Below are positions 27,126 through 37,610 of a stretch of DNA of 63,324 nucleotides, one piece after another (position 1 is the first letter of the stretch; every line of letters starts with the position of its first letter). The stretch is from Gammaproteobacteria bacterium. GTDB lineage: Bacteria > Pseudomonadota > Gammaproteobacteria > HTCC5015. Under the pieces are notes generated by a model. That model did not search any database and had not been told where the DNA came from. It was given only the letters and a program-made list of their open reading frames with translations. The position numbers were made by a program, and so were the translations under genes. The stretch is from assembly GCA_016928055.1 (NCBI GenBank), contig JAFGLM010000006.1, positions 1 through 63,324 on the forward strand, read 5' to 3'.

Positions 27126-28691
27126 ATGGAAAAGACCATTGGGTTTATTCGAGTAACAACAGCTGTTTTTTGCCTGGTGTTTCTGAGTAATACATCGGGA
27201 TTTGCCGCGACACAACTTGATTTGTCTATTCAGGCAGACAAACCGGGTTTAAAAATAAGCAAATATTTATACGGGCAATTTGCCGAACATCTGGGTCACG
27301 GTATATATGAAGGTATTTGGGTTGGCAAGAAGTCTTCTATCCCCAATACGAGAGGATTTCGTAAAGACGTTGTCGCGGCATTAGAAGCACTGCAGATACC
27401 GGTAATTCGTTGGCCGGGTGGCTGTTTTGCCGACGAATATCACTGGCGCGACGGCATCGGGCCTGCGAAAAATCGTCCGGTGAAAATTAATACGCATTGG
27501 GGCTGGGTTGACGAAACCAATGCATTTGGCACGCATGAGTTTTTTGATCTGGTTGAAATGCTGGGAACGGAAGCCTATATCGCGGGCAACATCGGCAGCG
27601 GTACGCCTCGTGAGATGGCCGAGTGGCTTGAATATATGACCGCTGACGGAAATACCGAGTTGGCGAAACTACGCCGTAAGAACGGACGTGATAAACCCTG
27701 GAAGGTATCTTTTTTTGGCGTGGGCAACGAAACCTGGGGTTGTGGTGGCAATATGACGCCACAATACTATGCTGACCTATACAAAAGATACGCAACTTTT
27801 TTAAAAGCGCCCGACGGCAACCGTCCGAAAAAAGTTGCCAGTGGTGGTAATGATGCTCATACCGATTGGACAGAGGCGCTATCCGGGATTAAATGGAATA
27901 TAGATGGTATCAGCCATCATTATTACACCATCCCTAGCGGTGAATGGCCGGTCAAGGGCAAGTCCACCGGATTTCCCGAAAAAGAATGGATATCGACATT
28001 GTTTAACACAATGAAAATCGATGGTTATCTAAAACGCAATGAAGAGGTACTGGAAAAAAACAATCCACAAGGCAATATCGGTTTGTACCTTGACGAATGG
28101 GGTACCTGGTATGATCCGGAGCCTGGCAGAGAACCGGGATTCTTATATCAACAAAATTCATTGCGAGACGCAGTGGTTGCCGCGCTCAATTTCAATATTT
28201 TCCATCAACATGTAAAGCGCCTGCATATGGCCAACATTGCGCAAACTGTGAATGTACTGCAGGCGATGATTCTGACCGATAAAGAAAAGATGGTGTTAAC
28301 GCCCACCTATCATGTATTCAAAATGTATGTTCCATTTCAGGATGCCACCTTTATTCCGAATCAATTCAAAAGCATGCCAAAATACACTCTGGGGGATGTA
28401 TCGGTACCACAGGTATCTGCTTCAACCGCTCTGAGTAAAGAAGGCAATGTAATCATGGCGTTGGCTAATCTGGATCCACACAATACCGCGCAGATAACGG
28501 CCAGTATTCAGGGTTTTAGTGCTAAATCAGCAAAAGGTAGTGTGTTAACTGCCGACGCTTTGGATGCGCATAATACTTTTGAAAAACCGGATATCGTTAA
28601 ACCTGCGCCTATTGATGTTAAGGTACAAAAAGGCAAGGTTAGTCTGGAATTACCGGCCAAGTCAGTTACAGTGATTACGATTCTAAAATAA
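27126..28691 (+). CDS. Alpha-L-arabinofuranosidase (GH51)
   Basis: 521 residues with an N-terminal signal peptide (cleavage near GFAA, ~residue 28), so likely periplasmic, unlike many cytosolic GH51 enzymes. Opening motif GQFAEHLGHGIYEGIWV and IRWPGGCFADEYHWRDGIG mark the family. Acid/base Glu is in FGVGNETWGCGG (~residue 202) and the nucleophile Glu in LYLDEWGTWYDPEPG (~residue 323). A beta-sandwich C-terminal domain follows. It would remove terminal arabinofuranose from arabinan or arabinoxylan fragments made by the preceding endo-arabinanase. GGAGA before the ATG. An intrinsic terminator follows at 28716. Confidence 0.96.
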   Translation: MEKTIGFIRVTTAVFCLVFLSNTSGFAATQLDLSIQADKPGLKISKYLYGQFAEHLGHGIYEGIWVGKKSSIPNTRGFRKDVVAALEALQIPVIRWPGGCFADEYHWRDGIGPAKNRPVKINTHWGWVDETNAFGTHEFFDLVEMLGTEAYIAGNIGSGTPREMAEWLEYMTADGNTELAKLRRKNGRDKPWKVSFFGVGNETWGCGGNMTPQYYADLYKRYATFLKAPDGNRPKKVASGGNDAHTDWTEALSGIKWNIDGISHHYYTIPSGEWPVKGKSTGFPEKEWISTLFNTMKIDGYLKRNEEVLEKNNPQGNIGLYLDEWGTWYDPEPGREPGFLYQQNSLRDAVVAALNFNIFHQHVKRLHMANIAQTVNVLQAMILTDKEKMVLTPTYHVFKMYVPFQDATFIPNQFKSMPKYTLGDVSVPQVSASTALSKEGNVIMALANLDPHNTAQITASIQGFSAKSAKGSVLTADALDAHNTFEKPDIVKPAPIDVKVQKGKVSLELPAKSVTVITILK

Positions 28692-28715
28692 ATTATCGGC
28701 AACAAACCATTGAAC

Positions 28716-28745
28716 AGCCGGCACGTTATTCCGTACCGGCTTTTT
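28716..28745 (+). terminator. Intrinsic terminator after GH51
   Basis: Arms 28716-28725 and 28732-28741 (AGCCGGCACG / CGTACCGGCT, one wobble) run into TTTTTC. It overlaps the stop region of the convergent GH127 gene. Confidence 0.85.
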
Positions 28746-31113
28746 CTTTGGCACGCAAAAGGCGTACGTAATAAATGCCCCCGGCAATGGAATCCTTATG
28801 CGCAACAAATTTGGTTACCAGATGACCATCGGAGTTTTTCGCAACAGCGGACGGAATAGGGTAATCAACGCTATAAAATTCAGCGCCATGTTCGCCTTTT
28901 AACGCAACAGAAGCTATTTTTATGTCGTTGATAAAAATATCAAAATTTCTACCCCTGTCGGCACCAAAATAGGTAATTTGCAGATACTTGGCTTCCTTGC
29001 TTTTATCGTTAAGTTTGTAACTAAACCAGTTAAATGCGTGTCGCCAGTGACGCAACATATTAGCCCCGGACTCTGTTTGCTCGCCTTTGAAAAAGTGATC
29101 GGACTCGGGTTGTTGTTCTCCCGGCGCGACCTGATCGATGGTGATAGCTTCCAATGCCAAACGGGCTTGTTCTGCTTTAGCACTTGTGGCCCTGAATTCT
29201 TTTAACTCGTCTTTTTTCATTGCAGGCCAGTAAACAACATAGCGACTGTCGTGTACGCTGTAAAATGGTACAAGTTGCAGTGTCTTATGTTGCGGTGTGT
29301 CGACACCGCTTTGTATCGTAAAAGATAACATTTCACCGGGACTGCGTTTAATACTTTTTTTCACATCTTCAAGATTACCCACTAAAACCGGGGACTCATC
29401 CAAAGGACATAATTCACCTTGCGGAATATGTCCCATACGGCTGTCATCACTGAGAAAATTGAGTTTTTCATTCTTAAACGGATTGGTTTTGGCTGCCAGT
29501 ACGATTGGGCCGTATCGCATCGCGTAATAATCTGATTTATCCGGCATCTGTTGAAGATTAATATGCATAGGCATTTTTAATAATATTGAATCGCCTTGCT
29601 TCCAGCTTCGCCGGATAGAAATGTACTCACCCGGAGCAGAATTAACTTTCACCGGTTTATCGTTAATTGTTAATTGCAGCAATCCCTTTTTTACCCACTG
29701 CGGATAGCGAAGTTTCAAGGTAAATCGACCGTCCGAGTCAACGGTGATTTTTGAAGTATCTGAATCAGGAAAATTTGTATGCTGGCTAAGTGTTATATTT
29801 TTTTCTTTCCAGTGGAGTTGTGATGGCACAAACAGATTGACATACAGATCATCACTATTATGGGCATAGATCAGTGTTGCATACTTGGCATGATTTTCGA
29901 TTCCGGAACCGACACAACACCACATGGCTTTTTGTGATTGGGAATAAACACGATAATGTTGCGGCCGCATTGGTGTAAAATAGACCAGACCACCATTTTC
30001 CGGGTGTTGTGTAGAGAGAATATGATTGTACTGGGCGTTCTCGTAGAAATTGATGTACTTCTCAGAGCCGTTTGATAGAAACAACATTTTGGTAAGGCGT
30101 AGCATATTATAAGTGTTACATGTTTCCGGTCCTTCGACCTCTGTAATCATCGGTTCAAAATTGTCTATGGCATTAAAATGCTCACGCACACTATTACCAC
30201 CAATAGCAACCGTTCGGTTATTCACCACCGTGTCCCAGAAAAAACCGGCAGCTTCATTCCAGGATTGATCATTAGCAAGATCAGCAATGCGTTTGTAGCC
30301 GATTACCTTGGGTATTTGAGTATTGGCATGTAAGTTGGTTAACCGGTCTTCATTTTTTAATAGTGGATCCAATATTTCCCGGTGAGAAAACCGTCTGGCC
30401 AGTTGAAGATATTTTTCATCGCCCGTTATGGCAGCAACGTCAGCGAGCACCTCATTCATACCGCCATGCTCGGCACGCAGCATAGTTTGCATCTGTTCAT
30501 CCGTTAAATGTGACGTTAACCCCATGCTCCAGTCCGCCAATTTAACGAGGATATCACGGGCTTCTTTTATGCCCGCGTGAATATAAGCATCACGCAGACC
30601 GGCATAGACTTTATGCAGGTTGTACCAAGGCACCCAATGATTATTCAGAGCAAAGTTTTCAGTATTGATTTTGCCCGCCGCAATATCATTCCAAAGTGCT
30701 TTGCTACCCGGTACACCGCCGAGGTAACCATCACCGTTTTTATCCTGACATTTTTTTAATTCAGTAATCATGTACATAAGGCGCTGATAGACTTCTTTAT
30801 TATCTGTATCAGCATATAACATCGCCAGCGCGCTTAAATAGTGTCCGCCGATGTGCCCGTCAAGACCGGTGTTTTCCCAGTTACCATAACTTTCAATTTT
30901 GGAGGGAATTCCTGCTTCGCGTCGATATGGTGCCAGTAAACGATCCGGGTCCAGTGACATGACATACTGCAGATCATTGAGTTGTGCGTGCAGAAATGGA
31001 CCGGCAGTAATTTTTACTTCACTTAAAGAAAAAGTTTTTAGTGTTGTTTGTTCAGCACAAGCCTGGTGCAGGGAGCATAGAAGCAAACACAGGTATAGCG
31101 GGATTTTTTTCAT
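28726..31113 (-). CDS. GH127 beta-L-arabinofuranosidase
   Basis: 795 residues from ATG 31113. This start gives a clean signal peptide (LYLCLLLCSLHQACA) and lies four bases past the stop of the upstream GH43, implying coupling. GH127 (formerly DUF1680) alpha/alpha-barrel with the zinc-cysteine active site: Glu and Cys in EVEGPETCNTYNMLRLTK (~residue 329) and the Cys pair in MWCCVGSGIENHAKY (~residue 399), one being the catalytic nucleophile. Length fits the larger members, with a C-terminal beta-sandwich. It releases beta-linked L-arabinofuranose, found on hydroxyproline-rich glycoproteins and pectic side chains. Third gene of the GPH symporter-GH43-GH127 unit. The signal peptide places it in the periplasm. 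Confidence 0.93.
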   Translation of the reverse strand: MKKIPLYLCLLLCSLHQACAEQTTLKTFSLSEVKITAGPFLHAQLNDLQYVMSLDPDRLLAPYRREAGIPSKIESYGNWENTGLDGHIGGHYLSALAMLYADTDNKEVYQRLMYMITELKKCQDKNGDGYLGGVPGSKALWNDIAAGKINTENFALNNHWVPWYNLHKVYAGLRDAYIHAGIKEARDILVKLADWSMGLTSHLTDEQMQTMLRAEHGGMNEVLADVAAITGDEKYLQLARRFSHREILDPLLKNEDRLTNLHANTQIPKVIGYKRIADLANDQSWNEAAGFFWDTVVNNRTVAIGGNSVREHFNAIDNFEPMITEVEGPETCNTYNMLRLTKMLFLSNGSEKYINFYENAQYNHILSTQHPENGGLVYFTPMRPQHYRVYSQSQKAMWCCVGSGIENHAKYATLIYAHNSDDLYVNLFVPSQLHWKEKNITLSQHTNFPDSDTSKITVDSDGRFTLKLRYPQWVKKGLLQLTINDKPVKVNSAPGEYISIRRSWKQGDSILLKMPMHINLQQMPDKSDYYAMRYGPIVLAAKTNPFKNEKLNFLSDDSRMGHIPQGELCPLDESPVLVGNLEDVKKSIKRSPGEMLSFTIQSGVDTPQHKTLQLVPFYSVHDSRYVVYWPAMKKDELKEFRATSAKAEQARLALEAITIDQVAPGEQQPESDHFFKGEQTESGANMLRHWRHAFNWFSYKLNDKSKEAKYLQITYFGADRGRNFDIFINDIKIASVALKGEHGAEFYSVDYPIPSAVAKNSDGHLVTKFVAHKDSIAGGIYYVRLLRAKEKAGTE

Positions 31114-31117
31114 TTGA

Positions 31118-32062
31118 TCAGGCGACAGAAGGCTTACCGAACACCGGCATACCGTTGTCATCCCATTTCAATGGTTTGACATAAGTGTGGCGATCAGGAT
31201 TCCATAATGGGTCACCTTCAATTTCGGTATAGGTGCGGGCGTGATAAACCAGCAAATCCTGAGTGCCGTCTTCGGATACCGTGAAGCTGTTATGCCCGGG
31301 GCCGTAAACACCGTGTTCATAGCAGGTCTGCAGTACCGGCTCCTGCTTTTTATGCCAGTTATTGGGATTGAGTAAATCAACATCTTCATCAGCGTACAAA
31401 AGCCCCATGGCGTAGTTCTCATCGGTTGCGCTGGCCGAATAACTGATAAACACTTTACCATTACGAATAAGCACAGAAGGCCCTTCGTTTACCCAGAAAC
31501 CACGAATTTCCCACTCCAGTTCCGGGATGCTGAGTCTGATCGGCTTGGCGGCAATTCTATCCGGCGTATCCATTGGCGATATATAGATATTCGAATTGCC
31601 TCGTATGCCGTTTTCCTTTTGCGCCCAGACATAGTAGAGGACACCCTTGTGGGTAAAAGTTGTCGCATCCAGGCAGAAGGTGTCCATACCGGTTTCAATC
31701 TTCACCGGTTCTTTCCATTTTCCTTCCAGCGGATTATCGGCATCGGTACTGATACAGTACATGCGATGTTGAAATAACTCGTCCTTAATTTCGCGAGTCG
31801 GTGCTGCGGCGAAATAAACGTACCAGGCGCCCATATTATGATGAATCTCGGGGGCCCAGATCAGTTCACACAGAGGTCCGCTATCCGGTTTGCGCCACAC
31901 ATCTACCGTTTTTGCAGCGGGTAGTTCGGCTATGGTTTTCGCGCGACGCAACTCGATTCGGTCATACTGGGGAACCGAGGCGGTAAAGTAATAATAACCA
32001 TCAGTATGTTTTTTAATAAAGGGATCCGCACGTTGTTCAATAAGTGGTTTTAGTAAAGTCAC
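31118..32062 (-). CDS. GH43 arabinofuranosidase-like enzyme without signal peptide (copy B)
   Basis: 314 residues starting directly with the catalytic propeller (LIEQRADPFIKKH, base Asp near residue 12), with LDATTFTHKGVLYYVWAQKE and WVNEGPSVLIRNGKV carrying the other two acidic residues. It is a clear paralogue of the lipoprotein at 24738-25790; many stretches match, such as SYSASATDENYAMGLLYADE. No signal peptide or lipobox is present, so it should act in the cytoplasm on imported arabinosides. That fits its position 41 bp after a GPH-type symporter gene and four bases before GH127. Confidence 0.92.
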   Translation of the reverse strand: MTLLKPLIEQRADPFIKKHTDGYYYFTASVPQYDRIELRRAKTIAELPAAKTVDVWRKPDSGPLCELIWAPEIHHNMGAWYVYFAAAPTREIKDELFQHRMYCISTDADNPLEGKWKEPVKIETGMDTFCLDATTFTHKGVLYYVWAQKENGIRGNSNIYISPMDTPDRIAAKPIRLSIPELEWEIRGFWVNEGPSVLIRNGKVFISYSASATDENYAMGLLYADEDVDLLNPNNWHKKQEPVLQTCYEHGVYGPGHNSFTVSEDGTQDLLVYHARTYTEIEGDPLWNPDRHTYVKPLKWDDNGMPVFGKPSVA

Positions 32063-32103
32063 AGGAAACTCCTAATTAACCAATCATTAAAATAGTTAAA
32101 CAA

Positions 32104-33471
32104 TTATTCAACGATGTATTTTCCGGTTAATCCGGGTTTGAGTTGATGATCTTCCTGCATTTGTTTGTAGTAGTCGTCTGTTATTTTGTATTTAAACATC
32201 AGCAAACCCATAACGAAGTGGAAAAAACCAGGGATGACAGAAAGCATTAGCGCGATACCCATTAGCGTAAATTGACTCTGAGCTTGATCGGGTACATAGT
32301 TGTAATAGGTTAGCAGTGATCCCAGAACCAGTCCGGCGATACCCATACCTGCTTTTTGGGAAAAGGAAATTCCACCAAAACCCAATCCGGAAACACGTTT
32401 ACCGGTTTTATATTCACCATAGTCAATGGCTTCGGCAATTGCCGACCAGAATACGGGTGCCTGTAAATCCACTACAAATGAGAGCAGGAAATACAAGATG
32501 AAGGCCGGTACCATGTCTCCCGGATTAACCGCTAAATACATAATTACGCTTATTATCGCGACGATAACCTGGCTCCAGCGGAAAAGTTTCACCTTACAGT
32601 AAAATTTGGTAATCCAGGTTGAAGCAACCATGGCCAAAATGGCCGCGATGACGCCGGTTGATAAAAACGCTGACATTATTGTCGCATCTCCGCCAAGATA
32701 ATATTTTGCATAGTAAGCCGCAACACCGTTACGTATCACATAGCCGATTGTGCCGACAATGCACACGGCACAAAGTACCAGCCACTGATCATTTTTGAGC
32801 AAAATCTTTATTTGAGTAAGCAATGATTTTTGCTCAATCTTATGCTTAACACGCTCAGTCGTTGTAAAGAAACAAAATAAAAACATTATTGTGGCGATCG
32901 CAGCCATTAACCCCATTGAAGCTTGATAACCGGCGGCAAGATTCTCTTTACCCCATGTTGCAGCCATGATCGGCACGACAATCGATACCAGAAACGCGGC
33001 AATCTTGGCAAAAAAGAGCCGGTAGCCATTTGCGGACAAGCGTTCTTGCGGGGAGTTGGTTAATACTCCAATAAGAGAAATGTATGGAATCGTAACTGAA
33101 GTAAACATCAGTGTTACAAAGATATATGTCGAGTACGCCCATATCAGCTTGGCATTATAGCTAAAGTCCGGAGTACTGAATGTTAAAAAAATAGATATAC
33201 CAAATGGAACAGATAGAAATAAAAAGTAAGGCCGATAGCGACCCCAGCGACTGGTGTATTTATCGGTTATTAATCCCATTAACGGATCAGTAATAGCATC
33301 GATCAATCTTACTGCAATAAACAACACGCCAACGTCGATAGCCTTTAAGCCAAAAATATCCGTGTAGAAAAAAGTGATAATCAAAAACATTGAAGATATG
33401 ACGACATTGACCGCCATATCGCCTGCACCGAAGCCGATTTTTTCGAGTACTGTTAGTTTTTGTGTATGCAT
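32104..33471 (-). CDS. Glycoside-pentoside-hexuronide (GPH)-type cation symporter
   Basis: 455 residues, 12 predicted membrane helices, inner membrane. The N-terminus has the family signature (KIGFGAGDMAVNVVISSMF, then DAITDPLMGLITDKYTSRWGRYRPYFLF). DLQAPVFWSAIAEAIDYGEYKTGKRVSGLG is the conserved C-half segment. Members import melibiose, xylosides or arabinosides with H+ or Na+. GGAG seven bases upstream supports the ATG. The gene starts just after the araA terminator and heads a unit with a cytosolic GH43, which suggests uptake of short arabino-oligosaccharides. Confidence 0.94.
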   Translation of the reverse strand: MHTQKLTVLEKIGFGAGDMAVNVVISSMFLIITFFYTDIFGLKAIDVGVLFIAVRLIDAITDPLMGLITDKYTSRWGRYRPYFLFLSVPFGISIFLTFSTPDFSYNAKLIWAYSTYIFVTLMFTSVTIPYISLIGVLTNSPQERLSANGYRLFFAKIAAFLVSIVVPIMAATWGKENLAAGYQASMGLMAAIATIMFLFCFFTTTERVKHKIEQKSLLTQIKILLKNDQWLVLCAVCIVGTIGYVIRNGVAAYYAKYYLGGDATIMSAFLSTGVIAAILAMVASTWITKFYCKVKLFRWSQVIVAIISVIMYLAVNPGDMVPAFILYFLLSFVVDLQAPVFWSAIAEAIDYGEYKTGKRVSGLGFGGISFSQKAGMGIAGLVLGSLLTYYNYVPDQAQSQFTLMGIALMLSVIPGFFHFVMGLLMFKYKITDDYYKQMQEDHQLKPGLTGKYIVE

Positions 33472-33542
33472 TAGTGTCTCCGGACTGTTTTATAAGTTGT
33501 TCTGAGCGAATAAACGTTTTCTGGTCTTTATTGCTTCAGGAA

Positions 33543-33581
33543 CTAAAAAAACCTCGGGATTTATTGGGAAATCCCGAGGTT
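33543..33581 (-). terminator. Intrinsic terminator after araA
   Basis: Perfect 13-bp arms at 33550-33562 and 33569-33581 (AACCTCGGGATTT / AAATCCCGAGGTT), six-base loop, and TTTTTTAG on the minus strand. It separates araBDA from the GPH symporter unit, whose promoter must lie in 33472-33549, where TTATAA is a possible -10. Confidence 0.92.
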
Positions 33582-33626
33582 AATAGATCGCCTTACAGCG
33601 AGAGGGAGGTAAACTATTTCGATACA

Positions 33627-35132
33627 TTAAATCCCCTGATTCAAAGCATAATACGCCGCATTATGGCGTAACTCTTTCTTAAATTCCCGAATATTGGTAC
33701 TTGCGTCTATTACTACTAATTCTACATCCGCCATTTCCGCGTAGTCGGCAATTTGTTCTGTTGTGACACCTTGTGTATGCACACTATGATGTGCTCCGCC
33801 TGCATGAATCCAGGCTGCTCCGGAAACCGACAAATTCGGCCTCGGCTCCCATAAGGATTTTGCTACAGGAAGGTACGGCAGGTTTTCAGGCGGGTTAACC
33901 ACATCCACTTCATTTACAATGATGCGGAAACGATTGCCCATGTCAATGCAGGAAATATTGATAGCGGGCCCCGGCTTGCCGGTGAAAACCAGGCGTGCAA
34001 TGTCTTCCTTGCATCCAATAGTATGTGCCTGTACTTCAACACGAGGTTTGTTTGCCGAGATTGACGGACACAATTCCAGCATATGCGCACCCAAAACCTG
34101 ATCAGTCGCGCCGAAGTGGTAGGTATAGTCTTCCATAAAAGTTGTTCCGCCTTCGCGTCCTTTCGACATGACTTTTACAATCCGGTTCATGGCTGAGGTT
34201 TTCCAGTCACCTTCCGCGCCATAACCATAGCCAAGACTCATTAAGCGTTGCGTTGCCAAACCCGGCAGGTTTGTCAATCCGGTCAGATTCTCAAAACAGT
34301 TGGTAAAGGCACCAAAATTGCCGGCTTTAAAAAACCGCAGCATTGCCAGCTCCAGACGGGCATCATTTTTTAATCTGGTTAATTGATGATCATCCGAGAA
34401 TAGGGATTCATCAATTTCATATTCCTGTTTATAAAGGTCAATCTGTGCATTAACATCAGCGTCAGAAACTTCATTAACGGCTGCAGCCAGGTCGCCCAAA
34501 CCGTACGCGTGAACTTCGTAGCCAAATTGAATCTGTGCTTGTACTTTATCACCCTCGGTTACTGCAACCTGACGCATATTATCGCCAAAGCGAACAATCT
34601 TTAATGTCTGGCTTTCATGCCATCCCATCGCAGCTCGAATCCAGTCGTCAATCTGGATTTGAACAGAGTCTGTCGCCCAGTGACCAACCACTACCTTTCT
34701 TTCCTTGCGTAATCTTGTACCGATATATCCAAATTCGCGATCGCCATGCGCACTCTGATTTAAATTCATAAAATGCATATTGATTTCTGCCCAGGGTAAT
34801 TCGGCATTAAACTGGGTATGCAAATGCATAAATGGTTTATCAAGGGCCATCAGGCCGGCGATCCACATTTTTGCAGGCGAAAAGGTATGCATCCAGAGAA
34901 TGAGACCGATGCATTTTGCAGAGCTATTGGCTTCCCGGCAAACAGCCAGAATTTCATCCGGTGTGGTCACCACGCCTTTTGAGATAATATTGATTGAAAT
35001 ATTTTTAGATGATGTTAAAGCCGATGCAATATGCTGACTGTTTTCGGCCACCTGTTTGAGTACACCTGGGCCGTATAAGTGCTGCGACCCTGTTACAAAC
35101 CAGATTTCCTGTTGATCAAAAATTTTCATCAT
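33627..35132 (-). CDS. araA: L-arabinose isomerase
   Basis: 501 residues, matching the ~500 of E. coli AraA. It converts L-arabinose to L-ribulose in the cytoplasm. Seen: [17 protein letters not shown] at the start; [34 protein letters not shown] and [14 protein letters not shown] carrying the metal-binding Glu/His residues; and [18 protein letters not shown] near the end. The start is set at ATG 35132 because the first in-frame ATG (35138) lies inside the AGGA ribosome binding site; ATG 35129 is also possible. Last gene of araBDA, 60 bp after araD. Confidence 0.98.
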   Translation of the reverse strand: MMKIFDQQEIWFVTGSQHLYGPGVLKQVAENSQHIASALTSSKNISINIISKGVVTTPDEILAVCREANSSAKCIGLILWMHTFSPAKMWIAGLMALDKPFMHLHTQFNAELPWAEINMHFMNLNQSAHGDREFGYIGTRLRKERKVVVGHWATDSVQIQIDDWIRAAMGWHESQTLKIVRFGDNMRQVAVTEGDKVQAQIQFGYEVHAYGLGDLAAAVNEVSDADVNAQIDLYKQEYEIDESLFSDDHQLTRLKNDARLELAMLRFFKAGNFGAFTNCFENLTGLTNLPGLATQRLMSLGYGYGAEGDWKTSAMNRIVKVMSKGREGGTTFMEDYTYHFGATDQVLGAHMLELCPSISANKPRVEVQAHTIGCKEDIARLVFTGKPGPAINISCIDMGNRFRIIVNEVDVVNPPENLPYLPVAKSLWEPRPNLSVSGAAWIHAGGAHHSVHTQGVTTEQIADYAEMADVELVVIDASTNIREFKKELRHNAAYYALNQGI

Positions 35133-35197
35133 ATCCATCCTAAAAAATTTAAATTTACATAGTCTATTCGCATTCTGACCGGCACGAGCAATGCTTG

Positions 35198-35893
35198 TTA
35201 AGTCTTTTGCCCGTAATAGGCATTCTTGCCGTGTTTGCGCAAATAGTGTTTATCGATGATCGATTGCTTCAAGGGTTGAATATCTTGATTAATAGTTTTT
35301 GTTAAATAGGCAATCTTTGCAATTTCTTCCAATACAACCGCATGGTATACGGATTGAGCTGCATCTTTTCCCCAGGTAAACGGAGCGTGTCCCGCTACGA
35401 TAACCATGGGAATTTCATCAGGATTTTTGTTTTTAAAACACTCGGTGATTTGAACGCCGGTTTCTTCCTCGTAATCACGAGTGATTTGCTCATCAGTCAT
35501 GATTGCGGTACATGGAATTTCACCGTAGCTGAAATCGGCGTGTGTAGTGCCAAGACACGGGATGGCTGTTTGCGCCTGTGCCCATGCAGTTGCATAGGTT
35601 GAGTGAGTGTGAGTAATACCGCCAATAGAATCGAACCGGCGATATAGATGCGTATGTGTTTTTGTGTCGGAGGAGGGGCGTAACTTGCCGTCAACGATGT
35701 TGTTTTCCAGATCGACCAGCACCATGTCGTCTACTGTTAACTGATCGTAAGATACACCGCTTGGTTTAATAGCAAACACACCCTTATCGCGATCGAGTTG
35801 CGAGACGTTACCGAATGTGTAAATGACCAGGTTGCGCAGTTGAAGCTCCAGATTGGCTTCGTAGGCCTGGCGTTTTAATTCAAGGTAACTCAT
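35198..35893 (-). CDS. araD: L-ribulose-5-phosphate 4-epimerase
   Basis: 231 residues, the same as E. coli AraD. It epimerises L-ribulose-5-P to D-xylulose-5-P, feeding the pentose phosphate pathway. Zinc-binding histidines appear in [16 protein letters not shown] and [27 protein letters not shown] and the phosphate-binding [10 protein letters not shown] are also present. The start overlaps the araB stop by four bases (ATGA), indicating translational coupling. Confidence 0.98.
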   Translation of the reverse strand: MSYLELKRQAYEANLELQLRNLVIYTFGNVSQLDRDKGVFAIKPSGVSYDQLTVDDMVLVDLENNIVDGKLRPSSDTKTHTHLYRRFDSIGGITHTHSTYATAWAQAQTAIPCLGTTHADFSYGEIPCTAIMTDEQITRDYEEETGVQITECFKNKNPDEIPMVIVAGHAPFTWGKDAAQSVYHAVVLEEIAKIAYLTKTINQDIQPLKQSIIDKHYLRKHGKNAYYGQKT

Positions 35894-37557
35894 TGAGCGG
35901 CTCCGTTTACGAATGCACCTAACGCCTGATATTTTTTATACAGGTCGTTGTACGCGGATGCTGCCTTGCTGTCAGGTTGATACGTTTTACAGACCGGCGA
36001 CGCCATGACTTTTTGTGCGCTGGCAGCATCAGGGTAGGCACCGCCAATCGTTGCAGCAAATATAGCAGCACCCAGTGCGCAACTTTGCTCGCTCTCAAGA
36101 ACATCAATCGGACAATTCCAGACGTCAGCACAGGTTTGCATCACAAAATCAGATTTTTTGGAAATACCGCCTATGACAACAACGGAATCTATTGCGACGC
36201 CTTCTTCCTTAAATCGTTCAATAATCGCTCTGGCGCCGAATGCCGTTGCCTCGACTAGCGAACGATAAATTTGTGGAGCGTGACTGCCCATTTTTAAACC
36301 GGCAATGGCCATGGCGACGGTCTGGTCGGCATCCGGTGTGCGACGGCCATTTACCCAATCAAGCGCGGTAATGCCGGATACAGCGACCGGTATCCTGCTT
36401 GCCGCTGCGCCTAACGCAACCAGAGTTTTGTCTTCAATCTCATGTAGCAGCTTCGATTTAATCTCGGCATTCACCAATTCGGAATCCTGCAGTAAATTCG
36501 ACACTGGCCAGTTAATAAGGTCACTAAACCAGGCGTAGAGGTCACCAAATGCCGATTGGCCCGCTTCCAGACCGATCATTCCGGGCAACACTGAGCCGTC
36601 CACCTGGCCGCAAATGCCGCGGATACATTTATCACCAATATCCTCATAATGGGCCACGGTGATATCGCAGGTCGAAGTTCCCATGACTTTGGTTAAAACC
36701 CCGGGTTTCACGTTGGCAGCTACAGCGCCCATGTGACAGTCAAAAGCGCTGAATCCAACGGGCGTGCCCTCCGGTAAGCCCAGCTTGCCGGCCCATTCGG
36801 TGCATAGAGGACCCACAATTTCTGAAGCGGTGAAGGTTTCAGCAGGTAAACGGTCACATATGCCGTCCAGAAGTGGATCTATGCCTTTAAAGAACTCATT
36901 TGGCGGGTAGCCACCCCAACTTTCATGCCACATGACCTTGTGCCCGGCTGCACAACGGCTGGCGCGAAACGAACTGGGGTGAATGGTGTTGGTTAGCACA
37001 GCCGTCATCCAGTCACAATGTTCCACCCAGGAATAGGCGGCAGCACGTACAACCTGATCCTCACGCAGAACATGCAAAGCTTTGGCCCAGAACCACTCGG
37101 AAGAGTAGATGCCCCCTTCATACTTGAGGTAGTTTTCAGCGGCCTTATTAGCCGCCGCGGTAAATTCCTGCGCTTCCTTCACGGCTGTGTGGTCTTTCCA
37201 CAATATAAACATCGCGTTGGGGTTTTCAGAGAACTCGGGTTTAAGTGCCAGAGCTATGCCATTTGAATCCACCGCAATCGGTGTGGAACCGGTTGTATCA
37301 AAGCTGATTCCGATAACCTGATTTGCCGCGCCTGCCGGGGCTTTATCCCATAATCCGTTAACCACAGACTGCAGACTTTCAATGTAATCCAGGGGATGTT
37401 GCCTAAACTGGTCTTTTGCGGGCTCGCAATAAAGACCCTGCTTCCAGCGCGGATAATGCACCACGTTCGTGGCGACTTCAGCACCCGTAGTGGTATCAAC
37501 CAGCAAGGCTCGGACTGAATCTGTACCGTAATCCAGCCCCAATGCGTAAGATGTCAT
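35890..37557 (-). CDS. araB: Ribulokinase
   Basis: 555 residues of the FGGY kinase family. It phosphorylates L-ribulose with ATP. N-terminal LGLDYGTDSVRALLVD is the family opening, GISFDTTGSTPIAVD follows, and GLKMGSHAPQIYRSLVEATAFGARAI with VVIGGISKKSDFVMQTCADV is the C-terminal ATP-site region. First gene of araBDA. A candidate operator at 37611-37632 lies 54 bp upstream of the ATG, and the GH2 gene ends 105 bp upstream on the same strand with no terminator between, so read-through from the xyloglucan genes is possible. Confidence 0.97.
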   Translation of the reverse strand: MTSYALGLDYGTDSVRALLVDTTTGAEVATNVVHYPRWKQGLYCEPAKDQFRQHPLDYIESLQSVVNGLWDKAPAGAANQVIGISFDTTGSTPIAVDSNGIALALKPEFSENPNAMFILWKDHTAVKEAQEFTAAANKAAENYLKYEGGIYSSEWFWAKALHVLREDQVVRAAAYSWVEHCDWMTAVLTNTIHPSSFRASRCAAGHKVMWHESWGGYPPNEFFKGIDPLLDGICDRLPAETFTASEIVGPLCTEWAGKLGLPEGTPVGFSAFDCHMGAVAANVKPGVLTKVMGTSTCDITVAHYEDIGDKCIRGICGQVDGSVLPGMIGLEAGQSAFGDLYAWFSDLINWPVSNLLQDSELVNAEIKSKLLHEIEDKTLVALGAAASRIPVAVSGITALDWVNGRRTPDADQTVAMAIAGLKMGSHAPQIYRSLVEATAFGARAIIERFKEEGVAIDSVVVIGGISKKSDFVMQTCADVWNCPIDVLESEQSCALGAAIFAATIGGAYPDAASAQKVMASPVCKTYQPDSKAASAYNDLYKKYQALGAFVNGAAQ

Positions 37558-37610
37558 GGAATCCCCGTTTCTAGTTGCGACGCCCAGAAGGGCTATCTAC
37601 CGGCTTAAAC

